A DNA stretch of 64,000 bases from Microbacterium timonense (lineage in GTDB: Bacteria > Actinomycetota > Actinomycetes > Actinomycetales > Microbacteriaceae), in assembly GCF_900292075.1 (NCBI RefSeq), contig NZ_OLMV01000001.1, positions 248,001-312,000 of the forward strand, read 5' to 3'. Positions 1-8,283 of this stretch are shown one piece after another. Below the pieces are notes generated by a model, which was not told where the DNA came from, searched no databases, and saw only the letters and a list, made by a program, of their open reading frames with translations. How positions within the stretch are numbered: position 1 is the stretch's first letter; each line of letters opens with the position of its first letter. A program made the translations under genes and the position numbers.

Positions 1-1
1 G

Positions 2-469
2 AACATCGTGTGGGGCGGGATCGCGGGCTGCTTCCCGGTGCTGATCGGCTGGACCGCCGTCACCGGATCGCTCGCCTGGCCGCCGGTCATCCTCTTCGCC
101 CTGGTGTTCCTGTGGACCCCGCCGCATTACTGGCCGCTGTCGATGAAGTACAAGGAGCAGTACGAGCAGGTGCACGTGCCCATGCTGGGTGCCACCCGGC
201 AGGGGTCGCAGGTCGGTCTGCAGGTGATCCTGTACGCATGGGCGACCGTCGTGTGCTCGCTCCTGCTGATCCCTGTCGCCGGCATGGGACTGGTGTACAC
301 CGCGTCGGCGGTGGTGTTCGGCGGCTGGTTCATCTACGAGTCGCACGTGCTCTACACCCGTGCGGTGCGCGGAACGGAACCGCGTCCGATGCGGGTGTTC
401 CACGCGTCGATCACCTACCTCACCCTGATCTTCGTCGCGATCGCCGTCGACCCGCTGCTGCCGTTCTGA
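2..469 (+). CDS. ctaB: Protoheme IX farnesyltransferase (heme O synthase), 3' part
   Basis: C-terminal part of a UbiA-type membrane prenyltransferase that adds farnesyl to heme B to give heme O. The 5' end lies before the window; 155 residues are visible. The loop [17 protein letters not shown] is the conserved third polar motif of CtaB/CyoE, and it is followed by three or four hydrophobic membrane segments. The gene that acts next in heme A synthesis, ctaA, lies on the opposite strand about 2.4 kb away, so the two heme genes flank the sigma-factor cassette. The N-terminal Asp-rich motif cannot be checked here. Confidence 0.93.
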   Translation, partial: NIVWGGIAGCFPVLIGWTAVTGSLAWPPVILFALVFLWTPPHYWPLSMKYKEQYEQVHVPMLGATRQGSQVGLQVILYAWATVVCSLLLIPVAGMGLVYTASAVVFGGWFIYESHVLYTRAVRGTEPRPMRVFHASITYLTLIFVAIAVDPLLPF

Positions 470-513
470 GCTCGGGGCCGCCGGCGCTGAGCAGTCGGTG
501 AATTCGGGCCGCC

Positions 514-541
514 TGTCGAATCCGGTCGCCTCCCGTTCGTC
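514..541 (+). promoter_or_regulatory. Candidate ECF42 autoregulated promoter
   Basis: TGTCGA at 514-519 and CGTC at 538-541, separated by 18 nt, lie upstream of the DGPF/ECF42 pair. From memory, published ECF42 target promoters carry a TGTCGA -35 element and self-regulate the accessory DGPF gene. The match of the -10 part is weak, so this is inference. Confidence 0.4.
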
Positions 542-583
542 GGAGGAGAGAGGCACAATGCCTCTGGATGACGGAGGAGACCC

Positions 584-937
584 ATGGCGCAGTATCTGAT
601 CCTGATCTACGGCGACGAAGCCCGCTGGGAGGCGGCCTCGGAGTCCGAGCGGCGACAGATAGACGAGGGGCACCGCGCGTTCTGGCAGCAGGCCGGTGCC
701 GCGATCCTCGCCTCGGGCGAGTTGGAGCCGACCCGCACGGCGACGACGCTGCGCCCCGGGGGTGAGCAGCCGCTGATCACCGACGGACCGTTCCTGGAGA
801 CGAAGGAGGTCCTCGGCGGGTTCTACGTCGTGGATGTCGCCGACCTCGACGCGGCCCTCGCGCTCGCGGGGCTTCTCGCCGAAAGCCGCCAGGATCACAG
901 CGGCGTGCAGGTCCACCCGCTCGTGGACCATTCGTGA
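584..937 (+). CDS. YCII/DGPF-domain accessory protein of an ECF42 sigma factor
   Basis: A 117-residue single-domain YCII-related protein. It contains the signature Asp-Gly-Pro-Phe at residues 67-70 (TDGPFLETKE), which names the DGPF family. It starts after a good Shine-Dalgarno (GGAGGAGA) and ends at a TGA that lies 10 nt before the GTG of the next gene, an ECF sigma factor. DGPF proteins are typically encoded next to ECF42 sigma factors. Their biochemical role is not established; a small-molecule or oxidative-chemistry function is possible because of the YciI fold. The pairing is well supported; the function is not. Confidence 0.85.
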   Translation: MAQYLILIYGDEARWEAASESERRQIDEGHRAFWQQAGAAILASGELEPTRTATTLRPGGEQPLITDGPFLETKEVLGGFYVVDVADLDAALALAGLLAESRQDHSGVQVHPLVDHS

Positions 938-947
938 GGAGGATGCC

Positions 948-2168
948 GTGCCCGGTGCCATAACCGCCGCGACGGTGAGGGAGGCGGTCGCGGCCGCCCA
1001 CCGGAGCGAATGGGGTGCGGTGGTGGCGGCCACCGCCCGGCTCACCGGGGAGCTCGACCTGGCGGAGGAGTGCGCGCAGGAGGCGTTCGCGCGGGCGGTG
1101 GAGCTCTGGCCGGAGCGCGGCATCCCGGACCGTCCGGGTGCGTGGCTGACGACGGTCGCCGCCAACCACGCGCGCGACCTGCTCCGCCGGCAGGTCGCCC
1201 TGCGGCGCCGTCTGCCGCTGCTGGTCCGCGATGAGGTCACGGATGACGACGCCGCGGTGCGCGCGGACGATCGGCTGCGGCTGATCTTCATGTGCTGCCA
1301 TCCCGCGCTGGCGCGGGAGGCGCAGGTCGCGCTCACCCTGCGTCTGGTGTGCGGCGTCGCGACCGTTGACATCGCGAGGGCGTTCCTGGTGACCGAGCAG
1401 ACGATGGCGGCCCGGATCACCCGCGCCAAGCGCAAGATCGCCGCCGCACACATCCCTTTCCGGATGCCGGATGTGCGGGAGATGCCCGCTCGGACGTCGG
1501 CGGTGTGCGACGTGCTCTATCTCGCATTCACCGTCGGGCATGCCTCGCCGGGGGAGTCGAGCGGGCGCGACCTCGTCGCCGCGGCGCTCGCGCTCACACG
1601 CATGCTGCAGACGCAGGTGCCACGCGACCGATCGGTGGCGGGGCTGCTGGCTCTCATGCTGCTGATCGACGCGCGGCGTGCGACGCGCGACCGGCTGCTT
1701 CCCGACCAGGACCGGTCGCTGTGGGACCGGGCGCAGGTCGAGGAGGGCCTCGCGATGCTGGGGACCGCGGCGGCCGGGCCGGTCGACCGGTTCGCGATCT
1801 CCGCCGCGATCGCGGCCGTGCACGCCCAGGCGCGCACGTGGGAAGCCACGGACTGGGGTCGGATCGTCGACCTCTACGACGTGCTGGGTGAGGCGTGGCC
1901 GAGCCCGGTCGTCGAGCTCAACCGCGCCGTCGCGATCGGCATGCGCGACGGGCCGCAGGCGGGTCTGGCGGCGATCGAGGCCGTCCGTGACGCGCCGGCG
2001 CTGGATCGCTACGCCTATCTTCCTGCGGCGCGCGCGGCGTTCCTCGCCGGCAGCGAGCGGTGGGCGGAGGCCGCAGCGGAGTACGATCGCGCCGCTGGGC
2101 TCACCGCGAGCCTCGCCGAGCGCGCGCGGCTGCAGGAAGAGGCGTCACAAGCGCGCTCGCGCGCGTGA
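948..2168 (+). CDS. ECF42-type RNA polymerase sigma factor with C-terminal TPR-like extension
   Basis: 406 residues from GTG 948, chosen because GAGGAGG sits 5 nt upstream; an in-frame upstream extension would run through the preceding gene. Residues about 10-80 form the sigma-2 region (AEECAQEAF, WLTTVAANHARDLLRR). The sigma-4 region (about 110-170) reads DIARAFLVTEQTMAARITRAKRK. The remaining 230 residues form a helical extension with the DLYDVL and NRAVAIGM elements seen in SigJ-like/ECF42 proteins, which replaces a classical anti-sigma factor as regulatory module. No anti-sigma gene is adjacent, consistent with ECF42. Target promoters are unknown apart from possible autoregulation. Confidence 0.9.
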   Translation: MPGAITAATVREAVAAAHRSEWGAVVAATARLTGELDLAEECAQEAFARAVELWPERGIPDRPGAWLTTVAANHARDLLRRQVALRRRLPLLVRDEVTDDDAAVRADDRLRLIFMCCHPALAREAQVALTLRLVCGVATVDIARAFLVTEQTMAARITRAKRKIAAAHIPFRMPDVREMPARTSAVCDVLYLAFTVGHASPGESSGRDLVAAALALTRMLQTQVPRDRSVAGLLALMLLIDARRATRDRLLPDQDRSLWDRAQVEEGLAMLGTAAAGPVDRFAISAAIAAVHAQARTWEATDWGRIVDLYDVLGEAWPSPVVELNRAVAIGMRDGPQAGLAAIEAVRDAPALDRYAYLPAARAAFLAGSERWAEAAAEYDRAAGLTASLAERARLQEEASQARSRA

Positions 2169-2209
2169 GCAGCATCGCACGGCGAGGCTCTTTCGCACCC
2201 GGGACACGA

Positions 2210-2242
2210 GAAGGGCCGCCCGGTTCGCCCGGGCGGCCCTTC
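2210..2242. terminator. Bidirectional hairpin terminator between sigma factor and membrane protein genes
   Basis: Perfect 14-bp stem: GAAGGGCCGCCCGG at 2210-2223 and CCGGGCGGCCCTTC at 2229-2242, with a 5-nt loop TTCGC. It sits between two convergent genes. No long U tract follows, as is usual in high-GC actinobacteria. Confidence 0.85.
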
Positions 2243-2253
2243 TCACATCGACG

Positions 2254-2766
2254 TCAGCGGGACGCCTCGGAGCCGGGCTCCGTGGCCGTCTTCGGCTGAT
2301 CGGCAGGTGCGGTGGACGCCGTGTCGGCGGCGGGACGGTCGGCGACCGGCTCGGCATCGACCACCGGCTCGGGCGTGGGTGCGACGGGTGCGGCGTCGGC
2401 GACCGGCTCGGCGGCCCCCGTGGTCGGTGCGAGGTCGGCCTGCGCGGCGGTGGTCCCGGACTCGGCAGTCCAGTCGATGGGCTCCACGACCTCGACCGGC
2501 GGGTGCGGCCGGAGCGTGGACAGAGCGGCGATGGCGAGGGTGAGCAGCACGCCGACGATGCCGGCGCCGATGAGGATCGAGCCGAGCTGTGCGATCGACT
2601 GGCCGACGTAGACATCCACGCCGGTCGCGCTGCCGTCGGTCAGCGTGGAGGTCATCGTGCCGAGCTTGTCGGTGGTGAGGAACCAGCCGCCGACGATCGT
2701 CGCGAGCGACACGACGAGAAGGCCCCAGAACGGGATGCTGCTGATGAGACGGGGACGGGTGGGCAT
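2254..2766 (-). CDS. Small membrane protein with Ala/Pro-rich tail, function unknown
   Basis: 170 residues from the ATG at 2766 (MPTRPRL); a longer reading exists but its first 26 residues look like untranslated leader. Two hydrophobic segments (about 8-30 and 59-82) flank a short Thr/Gly-rich loop, followed by an 85-residue tail rich in Ala, Pro, Val and acid residues that is probably disordered. The two-helix form next to ctaA resembles small membrane proteins conserved in Microbacteriaceae, but I know no function. It is transcribed in the same direction as ctaA, downstream of it. Confidence 0.75.
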   Translation of the reverse strand: MPTRPRLISSIPFWGLLVVSLATIVGGWFLTTDKLGTMTSTLTDGSATGVDVYVGQSIAQLGSILIGAGIVGVLLTLAIAALSTLRPHPPVEVVEPIDWTAESGTTAAQADLAPTTGAAEPVADAAPVAPTPEPVVDAEPVADRPAADTASTAPADQPKTATEPGSEASR

Positions 2767-2873
2767 GTGGCGATCACTCCTCGCGGTATGCGACCCGGGT
2801 GGCCGCGGCCTCCCACCCTGGCAAAAGAGTCTCTGCGGCGCCAATCCGGCCGCTATGAATTCCCTGTGACGGG

Positions 2874-3845
2874 TCAGCGTGCGGCAGCGCGGTCACCGGC
2901 GTCCACGGCAGCCGGCTTCTTCAGCTGCAGCACGGCGGCCGTCATGGTGGCCACGGCGATCGCCGCGAGGACCATGTGGATGCCGACAGCCAGCGGTGGC
3001 AGGTCGTTGCGCGCCTGGTAGAGCCCCACGCCGATCTGCACCAGTTCGACCGCCAGCAGGACCGTCGCCCAGCGCAGGAGGCCGGCCGCGCCCGGGCCGG
3101 CGCGCCACGCGCCGATCACCAGCACGATCGTCAGTGCGAACAGCGCGTAGGCGGGCCAGGAGTGCACGTGCTCCAGCAGGGTGGCATCGAACCCGTTGCG
3201 CAGGGTGACCTCGGGGTCGCCCGAGTGCGGGCCGGCGCCGGTCGTGAGCACCCCGACCAGCACCGTGAGCACGAGTACGAGGGAGGTGATGTGCGTGGTC
3301 ACGGCGAGCCAGCGCGGCACCGCGGCCTCGCGGCGACCCGCGGGCTGCGTCGCGCGTCCGACGATCGCGGCGGACACCCCGACGAGGATGAGCGAGACGA
3401 TGTAGTGGAAGGACACCAGGTTGGGGTGCAGGTCGAAGATCACGAGCACCCCGCCCACCACCGCCTGCACCAGGACACCGGCGAAGACGATCCACGACAT
3501 CACCCACAGGTCGCGGCGCTCGCGGCGCAGCCGCGACACGAGCACGATCAGGGCGACGGCCGCCAGCCCGACGAAGAACGACAGCGCGCGATTGCCGAAC
3601 TCGATGACGCTGTGGTAGCTCTGCTCGGCCGTCGGGAACAGCGAGTCCGGTGTGCACAGCGGCCATTCGCAGCCCAGTCCGGAGCCGGTGAGCCGCACGG
3701 CGCCGCCGGTGCCCACGATGGCGATCTCGAGCACCAGCGAGATCCAGGCGGCGGTGAGCACCCTGCGGTCCACGCGGTCGGGCAGCCACCGGCGCAGGCG
3801 CTGCCCGATCCCTGGAGCGGTGGTGGTGGACTGTTGCGCGGACAT
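2874..3845 (-). CDS. ctaA: Heme A synthase (COX15/CtaA family)
   Basis: Converts heme O to heme A in the membrane for cytochrome aa3 oxidase. 323 residues from the ATG at 3845, with a GGAGG about 10 nt upstream; a start 39 nt further upstream has no ribosome site. About eight membrane helices. Candidate heme-ligand histidines lie in helix contexts YHSVIEFGNR (H78), NLVSFHYIV (H147), LEHVHSW and VGIHMVL. The first extracellular loop has the cysteine pair C59-EWPL-C64 typical of the Cys-containing CtaA class. Divergent from the suf operon with about 270 bp between starts. Confidence 0.94.
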   Translation of the reverse strand: MSAQQSTTTAPGIGQRLRRWLPDRVDRRVLTAAWISLVLEIAIVGTGGAVRLTGSGLGCEWPLCTPDSLFPTAEQSYHSVIEFGNRALSFFVGLAAVALIVLVSRLRRERRDLWVMSWIVFAGVLVQAVVGGVLVIFDLHPNLVSFHYIVSLILVGVSAAIVGRATQPAGRREAAVPRWLAVTTHITSLVLVLTVLVGVLTTGAGPHSGDPEVTLRNGFDATLLEHVHSWPAYALFALTIVLVIGAWRAGPGAAGLLRWATVLLAVELVQIGVGLYQARNDLPPLAVGIHMVLAAIAVATMTAAVLQLKKPAAVDAGDRAAAR

Positions 3846-4041
3846 GCTTTCGTCGCCTCCAGGGAGAGGCTCCTCGCGCCGCATATGACGGACGGCGCGC
3901 GCCCGTGCCGGGGTGGAACCTGTAGAATCGAGGGGTCGGTCGCGAGCGCATCGAGCCGGTGGCTTTCAGGCGCCGCGTACCACTGACATTCTAGGCGCGA
4001 TGGTCGGCGCCGCTTGAGAGGGCCCGAGAAGCGGCATCCCC

Positions 4042-4063
4042 CCTCCGGTATCTCCACCGGAGG
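4042..4063 (+). other. Small inverted repeat in the sufB leader
   Basis: CCTCCGGT at 4042-4049 and ACCGGAGG at 4056-4063 form an 8-bp stem with a 6-nt loop, about 50 nt before the sufB start. It could be a leader hairpin or a binding site. I see no SufR-type ACACT/AGTGT operator here. The rest of the 270-bp ctaA-sufB gap shows TAGAAT-like -10 elements on the plus strand (3923-3928) and the minus strand (3988-3993). Confidence 0.4.
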
Positions 4064-4115
4064 AACCGGAATGCTGGGGCGGATGACACCGCAGGACCCG
4101 GAGGAGAACGTGACG

Positions 4116-5534
4116 ATGTCTGATGTGCTGATCGATCGCCCGGAGCTGGATGGCCTGGGTGTCTACGAGTTCGGCTGGCACGACCCCGACGCCGCGGGCG
4201 CGAGCGCGAAGCGCGGCCTGAACGACGCCGTGGTGCGTGACATCTCGGCCCTGAAGGCCGAGCCGGAGTGGATGCTCAAGACGCGGCTGAAGGGACTGCA
4301 GCTGTTCGAGCGCAAGCCCATGCCCACGTGGGGGGCAGATCTCAGCGAGATCGACTTCGACAACATCAAGTACTTCGTGCGCTCGACGGAGAAGCAGGCC
4401 GGCTCCTGGGAGGAGCTGCCTGAGGACATCCGCAACACCTACGAGAAGCTCGGCATCCCCGAGGCCGAACGGCAGCGTCTGGTGGCGGGTGTCGCGGCTC
4501 AGTACGAGTCCGAAGTCGTCTACCACCAGATCCGCGAGGACCTCGAGGCCCAGGGCGTCATCTTCATGGACACCGACACGGCGCTGCGCGAGCACCCTGA
4601 GTTCTTCGAGGAGTACTTCGGCACCGTGATCCCCGCCGGCGACAACAAGTTCGCGGCGCTCAACACGGCGGTCTGGTCGGGCGGCTCGTTCGTCTACGTG
4701 CCGCCGGGGGTTCACGTCGAGATCCCGCTGCAGGCGTACTTCCGCATCAACACCGAGAACATGGGCCAGTTCGAGCGGACGCTCATCATCGCGGACGAGG
4801 GCTCGTACGTGCACTACATCGAAGGCTGCACGGCCCCGATCTACAAGAGCGATTCGCTGCACTCGGCCGTCGTCGAGATCATCGTGAAGAAGAACGCGCG
4901 CGTGCGCTACACGACGATCCAGAACTGGTCGAACAACGTCTACAACCTCGTCACCAAGCGGGCCGTGGCCCACGAGGGCGCGACGATGGAGTGGATCGAC
5001 GGCAACATCGGCTCGAAGGTCACGATGAAGTACCCGTCCATCTTCCTGATGGGCGAGCACGCCAAGGGCGAGACCCTGTCCGTCGCCTTCGCCGGCCCCG
5101 GTCAGCACCAGGACGCCGGCGCCAAGATGATCCACATGGCGCCGTACACGCAGTCCTCGATCGTCTCGAAGTCGATCGCCCGCGGGGGCGGACGCGCCGG
5201 CTACCGCGGTGAGGTCCGCGTCGACGCCAACGCGCATCACTCGGCCAACACGGTGCGCTGCGACGCTCTGCTGGTCGACACGATCTCGCGCTCGGACACG
5301 TACCCGGCCATCGACATCCGCGTCGACGACGTGCAGCTGGGCCATGAGGCGACGGTCTCCAAGGTCAGCGAGGAGCAGCTCTTCTACCTCATGAGCCGCG
5401 GTCTTCCCGAAGACGAGGCCATGGCCATGATCGTGCGCGGCTTCATCGAGCCGATCGCCCGTGAGCTGCCCATGGAGTACGCGCTCGAACTCAACAAGCT
5501 CATCGAGATGGGCATGGAAGGATCCGTCGGCTAG
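4116..5534 (+). CDS. sufB: Fe-S cluster assembly scaffold protein SufB
   Basis: 472 residues from ATG 4116, 9 nt after GGAGGAG; GTG 4110 is a close alternative. The protein begins [21 protein letters not shown] and has full SufB length. The beta-helix core includes EGCTAPIY and the C-terminal [18 protein letters not shown] segment, where the Cys used as cluster/sulfur acceptor is expected. SufB forms the SufBC2D scaffold with the next genes. It is the first gene of the operon, and sufD starts on the base after its stop codon, which indicates translational coupling. Confidence 0.97.
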   Translation: MSDVLIDRPELDGLGVYEFGWHDPDAAGASAKRGLNDAVVRDISALKAEPEWMLKTRLKGLQLFERKPMPTWGADLSEIDFDNIKYFVRSTEKQAGSWEELPEDIRNTYEKLGIPEAERQRLVAGVAAQYESEVVYHQIREDLEAQGVIFMDTDTALREHPEFFEEYFGTVIPAGDNKFAALNTAVWSGGSFVYVPPGVHVEIPLQAYFRINTENMGQFERTLIIADEGSYVHYIEGCTAPIYKSDSLHSAVVEIIVKKNARVRYTTIQNWSNNVYNLVTKRAVAHEGATMEWIDGNIGSKVTMKYPSIFLMGEHAKGETLSVAFAGPGQHQDAGAKMIHMAPYTQSSIVSKSIARGGGRAGYRGEVRVDANAHHSANTVRCDALLVDTISRSDTYPAIDIRVDDVQLGHEATVSKVSEEQLFYLMSRGLPEDEAMAMIVRGFIEPIARELPMEYALELNKLIEMGMEGSVG

Positions 5535-6722
5535 ATGAGCTCCGTCACCTCGGCCCCCACCGTTCCCGGCGCGAAGGGCCACTCCGATGGCGCCGGCGCT
5601 TTCGTGCCCGTGCAGACCCGGTCCGAGCGGCCGTGGTCCTTCGACCCCGCTGACTTCCCGGCCCCCACGGGGCGTGAGGTCAACTGGAAGCACACGCCGA
5701 TCGCCAAGCTCCAGCCCCTCTTCGTCGACGAGGCCGGCCCCCACGGCGTCATCCGTGTCGAGGTGAGTGGTCCCGAGGGGCTCATCCAGGAGCGCCTCCG
5801 TGCCGGAACCGCTCCGCGGGGTGAGGTCTTCCGTCCCGAGGACCTGCCCAGCGCGATCGCCTTCGCGCAGGAGACCGAGGCGCCGCTGCTGCGCATCCCG
5901 GCCGGAGCGGAGTACGACGAGCCCATCGTGGTCTCGCTGACCGGCACGGGCGGACTCGCCCACGCGCATGTGGTCGTCGAGGCGCAGGCGAACTCGCATG
6001 CCACGGTCGTGTTCCGTCACTCGGGCACCGCGCAGCACGCGCAGAACATCGAGATCATCGTCCGGGAGGGCGCGCACCTCGAACTGGTCACCGTGCAGAG
6101 CTGGGATGACGAGACCGTGCACGTCGCGTCCCACCAGGCGCGCGTCGAGCGCGACGCGACCCTCCGCCACGTCGTCGTCAGCTTCGGCGGCGGCGTCGTG
6201 CGCGTGAACCCCAGCGTCGAGCTGGCGGGCACCGGCTCGCGAGCAGAGCTCTACGGGCTGAGCTACTCCGATTCCGGGCAGCACCTCGAGAGCCAGGTGT
6301 ACCTGCATCACAAGGGCGCCGAGACCAGCGGCGATGTGCTGTACAAGAGCGCGCTGCAGGGCTCCGCGGCGCGCACCGTCTGGATCGGCGACGTCCTCAT
6401 CGGAGCGGATGCCGTGGGCACCGACTCCTACGAGGCCAACCGCAACCTCGTCCTGACCGAGGGCGCCCGCGCCGAGTCCATCCCGAACCTCGAGATCGAG
6501 ACGGGCGACATCCGCGGCGCCGGCCACGCGAGCGCGACCGGGCGCTTCGACGACGAGCAGCTGTTCTACCTCCAGGCCCGCGGCATCCCGGAGGAGGAGG
6601 CGCGCCGGCTCGTCGTGCTCGGCTTCCTCGCCGAGATCGTGCAGAAGATCGGCGTGGCCGACCTCGAGGCAGAGCTCTTCGCCGCGATCGAGGAGGAACT
6701 GGCGAAGGGGGCCGACCGATGA
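5535..6722 (+). CDS. sufD: Fe-S cluster assembly protein SufD
   Basis: 395-residue paralogue of SufB and structural partner in SufBC2D. It carries the shared C-terminal region (GHASATGRFDDEQLFYLQARGIPEEEARRLV). A GGAAGGA lies before ATG 5535, which follows the sufB stop directly. Its own stop overlaps the ATG of the ferredoxin gene by 4 nt. No unusual features; SufD normally lacks its own ATPase or cluster-binding activity. Confidence 0.96.
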   Translation: MSSVTSAPTVPGAKGHSDGAGAFVPVQTRSERPWSFDPADFPAPTGREVNWKHTPIAKLQPLFVDEAGPHGVIRVEVSGPEGLIQERLRAGTAPRGEVFRPEDLPSAIAFAQETEAPLLRIPAGAEYDEPIVVSLTGTGGLAHAHVVVEAQANSHATVVFRHSGTAQHAQNIEIIVREGAHLELVTVQSWDDETVHVASHQARVERDATLRHVVVSFGGGVVRVNPSVELAGTGSRAELYGLSYSDSGQHLESQVYLHHKGAETSGDVLYKSALQGSAARTVWIGDVLIGADAVGTDSYEANRNLVLTEGARAESIPNLEIETGDIRGAGHASATGRFDDEQLFYLQARGIPEEEARRLVVLGFLAEIVQKIGVADLEAELFAAIEEELAKGADR

Positions 6723-7048
6723 CCGCCGAACGCGTCTGCGCTCTGAGCGAGCTCGTGCAGGACGAGGCCCGGCGCGTGGAGATCGACGGCGTCGCGATCG
6801 CGGTCGTGCTCGACTCCAACGGTGAGGTCCACGCCATCGGCGACGTCTGCACGCACGGCGACATCTCGCTGTCCGAGGGGTTCGTCGACGGCGAGTCCCT
6901 CGAATGCTGGGCGCACGGCTCGGCGTTCTCGCTGCGCACCGGCAAGCCCCTGAACCTCCCCGCGTACGAGCCGGTCCCGGTCTTCGCGGTCACCATCGAC
7001 GGCGATGATGTGCTCATCGACCCGACCGTCAAGCTCGAAGTGAACTGA
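6719..7048 (+). CDS. Rieske-type 2Fe-2S ferredoxin of the SUF operon
   Basis: 109-residue NirD/ferredoxin-like Rieske protein. The ligand motif is complete: C44-T-H46, 16 residues, C63-W-A-H66. It has no signal peptide or membrane anchor, so it acts in the cytoplasm. It overlaps sufD by ATGA and lies between sufD and sufC, a position common in actinobacterial suf operons, where it probably serves as an electron carrier or as a cluster acceptor. The electron-donor role is inferred from context. Confidence 0.93.
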   Translation: MTAERVCALSELVQDEARRVEIDGVAIAVVLDSNGEVHAIGDVCTHGDISLSEGFVDGESLECWAHGSAFSLRTGKPLNLPAYEPVPVFAVTIDGDDVLIDPTVKLEVN

Positions 7049-7063
7049 AGAAGGTACTGAACA

Positions 7064-7858
7064 ATGTCTGTCCTCGAGATCCGCGACCTGCACGTGACGG
7101 TCGAGACGGATGCCGGAACCACGCCCATCCTCAACGGCGTGACCCTGACGATCCGCACCGGTGAGACTCACGCCATCATGGGCCCGAACGGCTCGGGCAA
7201 GTCCACGCTCGCGTACACGATCGCCGGTCACCCCAAGTACACGGTGACGAGCGGCTCGATCACGCTCGACGGTGAGGACGTGCTGGCGATGTCCGTGGAC
7301 GAGCGGGCGCGGGCCGGGCTCTTCCTGGCCATGCAGTACCCGGTGGAGATCCCCGGCGTCACCGTCACCAACTTCCTGCGCACCGCCAAGACCGCGATCG
7401 ACGGCGAGGCGCCCTCGATCCGCACCTGGACCAAGGACGTCAAGGCGTCGATGAAGAACCTGCGCATGGACTCCAAGTTCGCCCAGCGCAACGTCAACGA
7501 GGGCTTCTCCGGCGGTGAGAAGAAGCGGCACGAGATCCTGCAGCTGGAGCTGCTGAAGCCCCAGATCGCGGTGCTGGACGAGACCGACTCCGGCCTGGAC
7601 GTGGACGCGCTGAAGATCGTCTCGGAGGGTGTGAACCGCGCCAAGGCCGAGACCGATCTGGGTGTGCTCCTGATCACGCACTACACCCGCATCCTCCGCT
7701 ACATCGCCCCGGACTTCGTGCACGTCATGGTCAACGGGCGGATCGTCGAGGAGGGCGGCCCGGAGCTGGCCGACCGCCTGGAGGACGAGGGCTACGACCG
7801 CTTCCTGCCCGCGGGCGAGGAGGAGGCCGCCGACGCCCCCGTGGGCAGCGAAGCGTAG
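7064..7858 (+). CDS. sufC: SUF system ABC-type ATPase SufC
   Basis: 264 residues. Walker A is GPNGSGKS at 40-47, the signature is FSGGEKKR and Walker B is IAVLDETDSGLD. The ETDSGLD form (Asp-Glu-Thr-Asp) is characteristic of SufC and not of transport ATPases. It powers conformational change in SufBC2D. GAAGAAGG lies just upstream. The stop codon TAG at 7856-7858 is also the first part of a TAGGAT -10-like element before sufT. Confidence 0.97.
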   Translation: MSVLEIRDLHVTVETDAGTTPILNGVTLTIRTGETHAIMGPNGSGKSTLAYTIAGHPKYTVTSGSITLDGEDVLAMSVDERARAGLFLAMQYPVEIPGVTVTNFLRTAKTAIDGEAPSIRTWTKDVKASMKNLRMDSKFAQRNVNEGFSGGEKKRHEILQLELLKPQIAVLDETDSGLDVDALKIVSEGVNRAKAETDLGVLLITHYTRILRYIAPDFVHVMVNGRIVEEGGPELADRLEDEGYDRFLPAGEEEAADAPVGSEA

Positions 7859-7867
7859 GATCCTGCT

Positions 7868-8197
7868 ATGACCGCGACGCTCACCCCCGAGAAGTACGAC
7901 GAGGTGACCGAGGCTCTCAAGGACGTCATGGACCCCGAGCTCGGGATCAACGTCGTCGACCTCGGCCTCATCTACGACCTCGCGTGGGACGACGAGAACG
8001 ACGCCCTGGTCATCCACATGACGCTCACCTCGGCGGGCTGTCCGCTCACCGACGTCCTCGAAGAGCAGACGGCGCAGGCCCTCGATGACATCGTCGAGCG
8101 GTTCCGCATCAACTGGGTGTGGATGCCGCCGTGGGGACCGGAGCGGATCACCGACGACGGGCGCGACATGATGCGCGCGCTCGGCTTCGCCATCTGA
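7868..8197 (+). CDS. sufT: SufT-like DUF59/MIP18 Fe-S maturation protein
   Basis: 109-residue DUF59 protein, last gene of the suf operon. The conserved DPELG (22-26) and the TSAGCPL loop with C58 match the MIP18/SufT family, which helps Fe-S cluster maturation or transfer. A TAGGAT at 7856-7861 placed 6 nt before the ATG suggests an additional leaderless promoter inside the operon. The operon stops here: no cysteine desulfurase (sufS) and no sufU follow within the window, so sulfur supply for this scaffold is encoded elsewhere. Confidence 0.93.
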   Translation: MTATLTPEKYDEVTEALKDVMDPELGINVVDLGLIYDLAWDDENDALVIHMTLTSAGCPLTDVLEEQTAQALDDIVERFRINWVWMPPWGPERITDDGRDMMRALGFAI

Positions 8198-8274
8198 CGG
8201 GCGCGTGCGGCCTGCCGGCGTCCCGGGCGATGTCCCGAGGTGACGGGTCGGCGACCGGGACACGGCGCTCTCGA

Positions 8275-8280
8275 TAGGCT
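8275..8280 (+). promoter_or_regulatory. -10 element of a probable leaderless promoter for the PLP lyase
   Basis: TAGGCT at 8275-8280 precedes ATG 8284 by 3 nt and GTG 8287 by 6 nt. By the spacing seen at other starts in this window, transcription would begin at about 8287, favouring the GTG. Confidence 0.5.
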
Positions 8281-8283
8281 CGG

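Noticed and set aside
3966..6527. 853-codon open frame on the minus strand opposite sufB-sufD
   Set aside because: Antisense shadow of GC-rich codons: its translation is rich in Arg, Asp, Val, His and Gly without domain motifs, and the plus strand has complete SufB and SufD.
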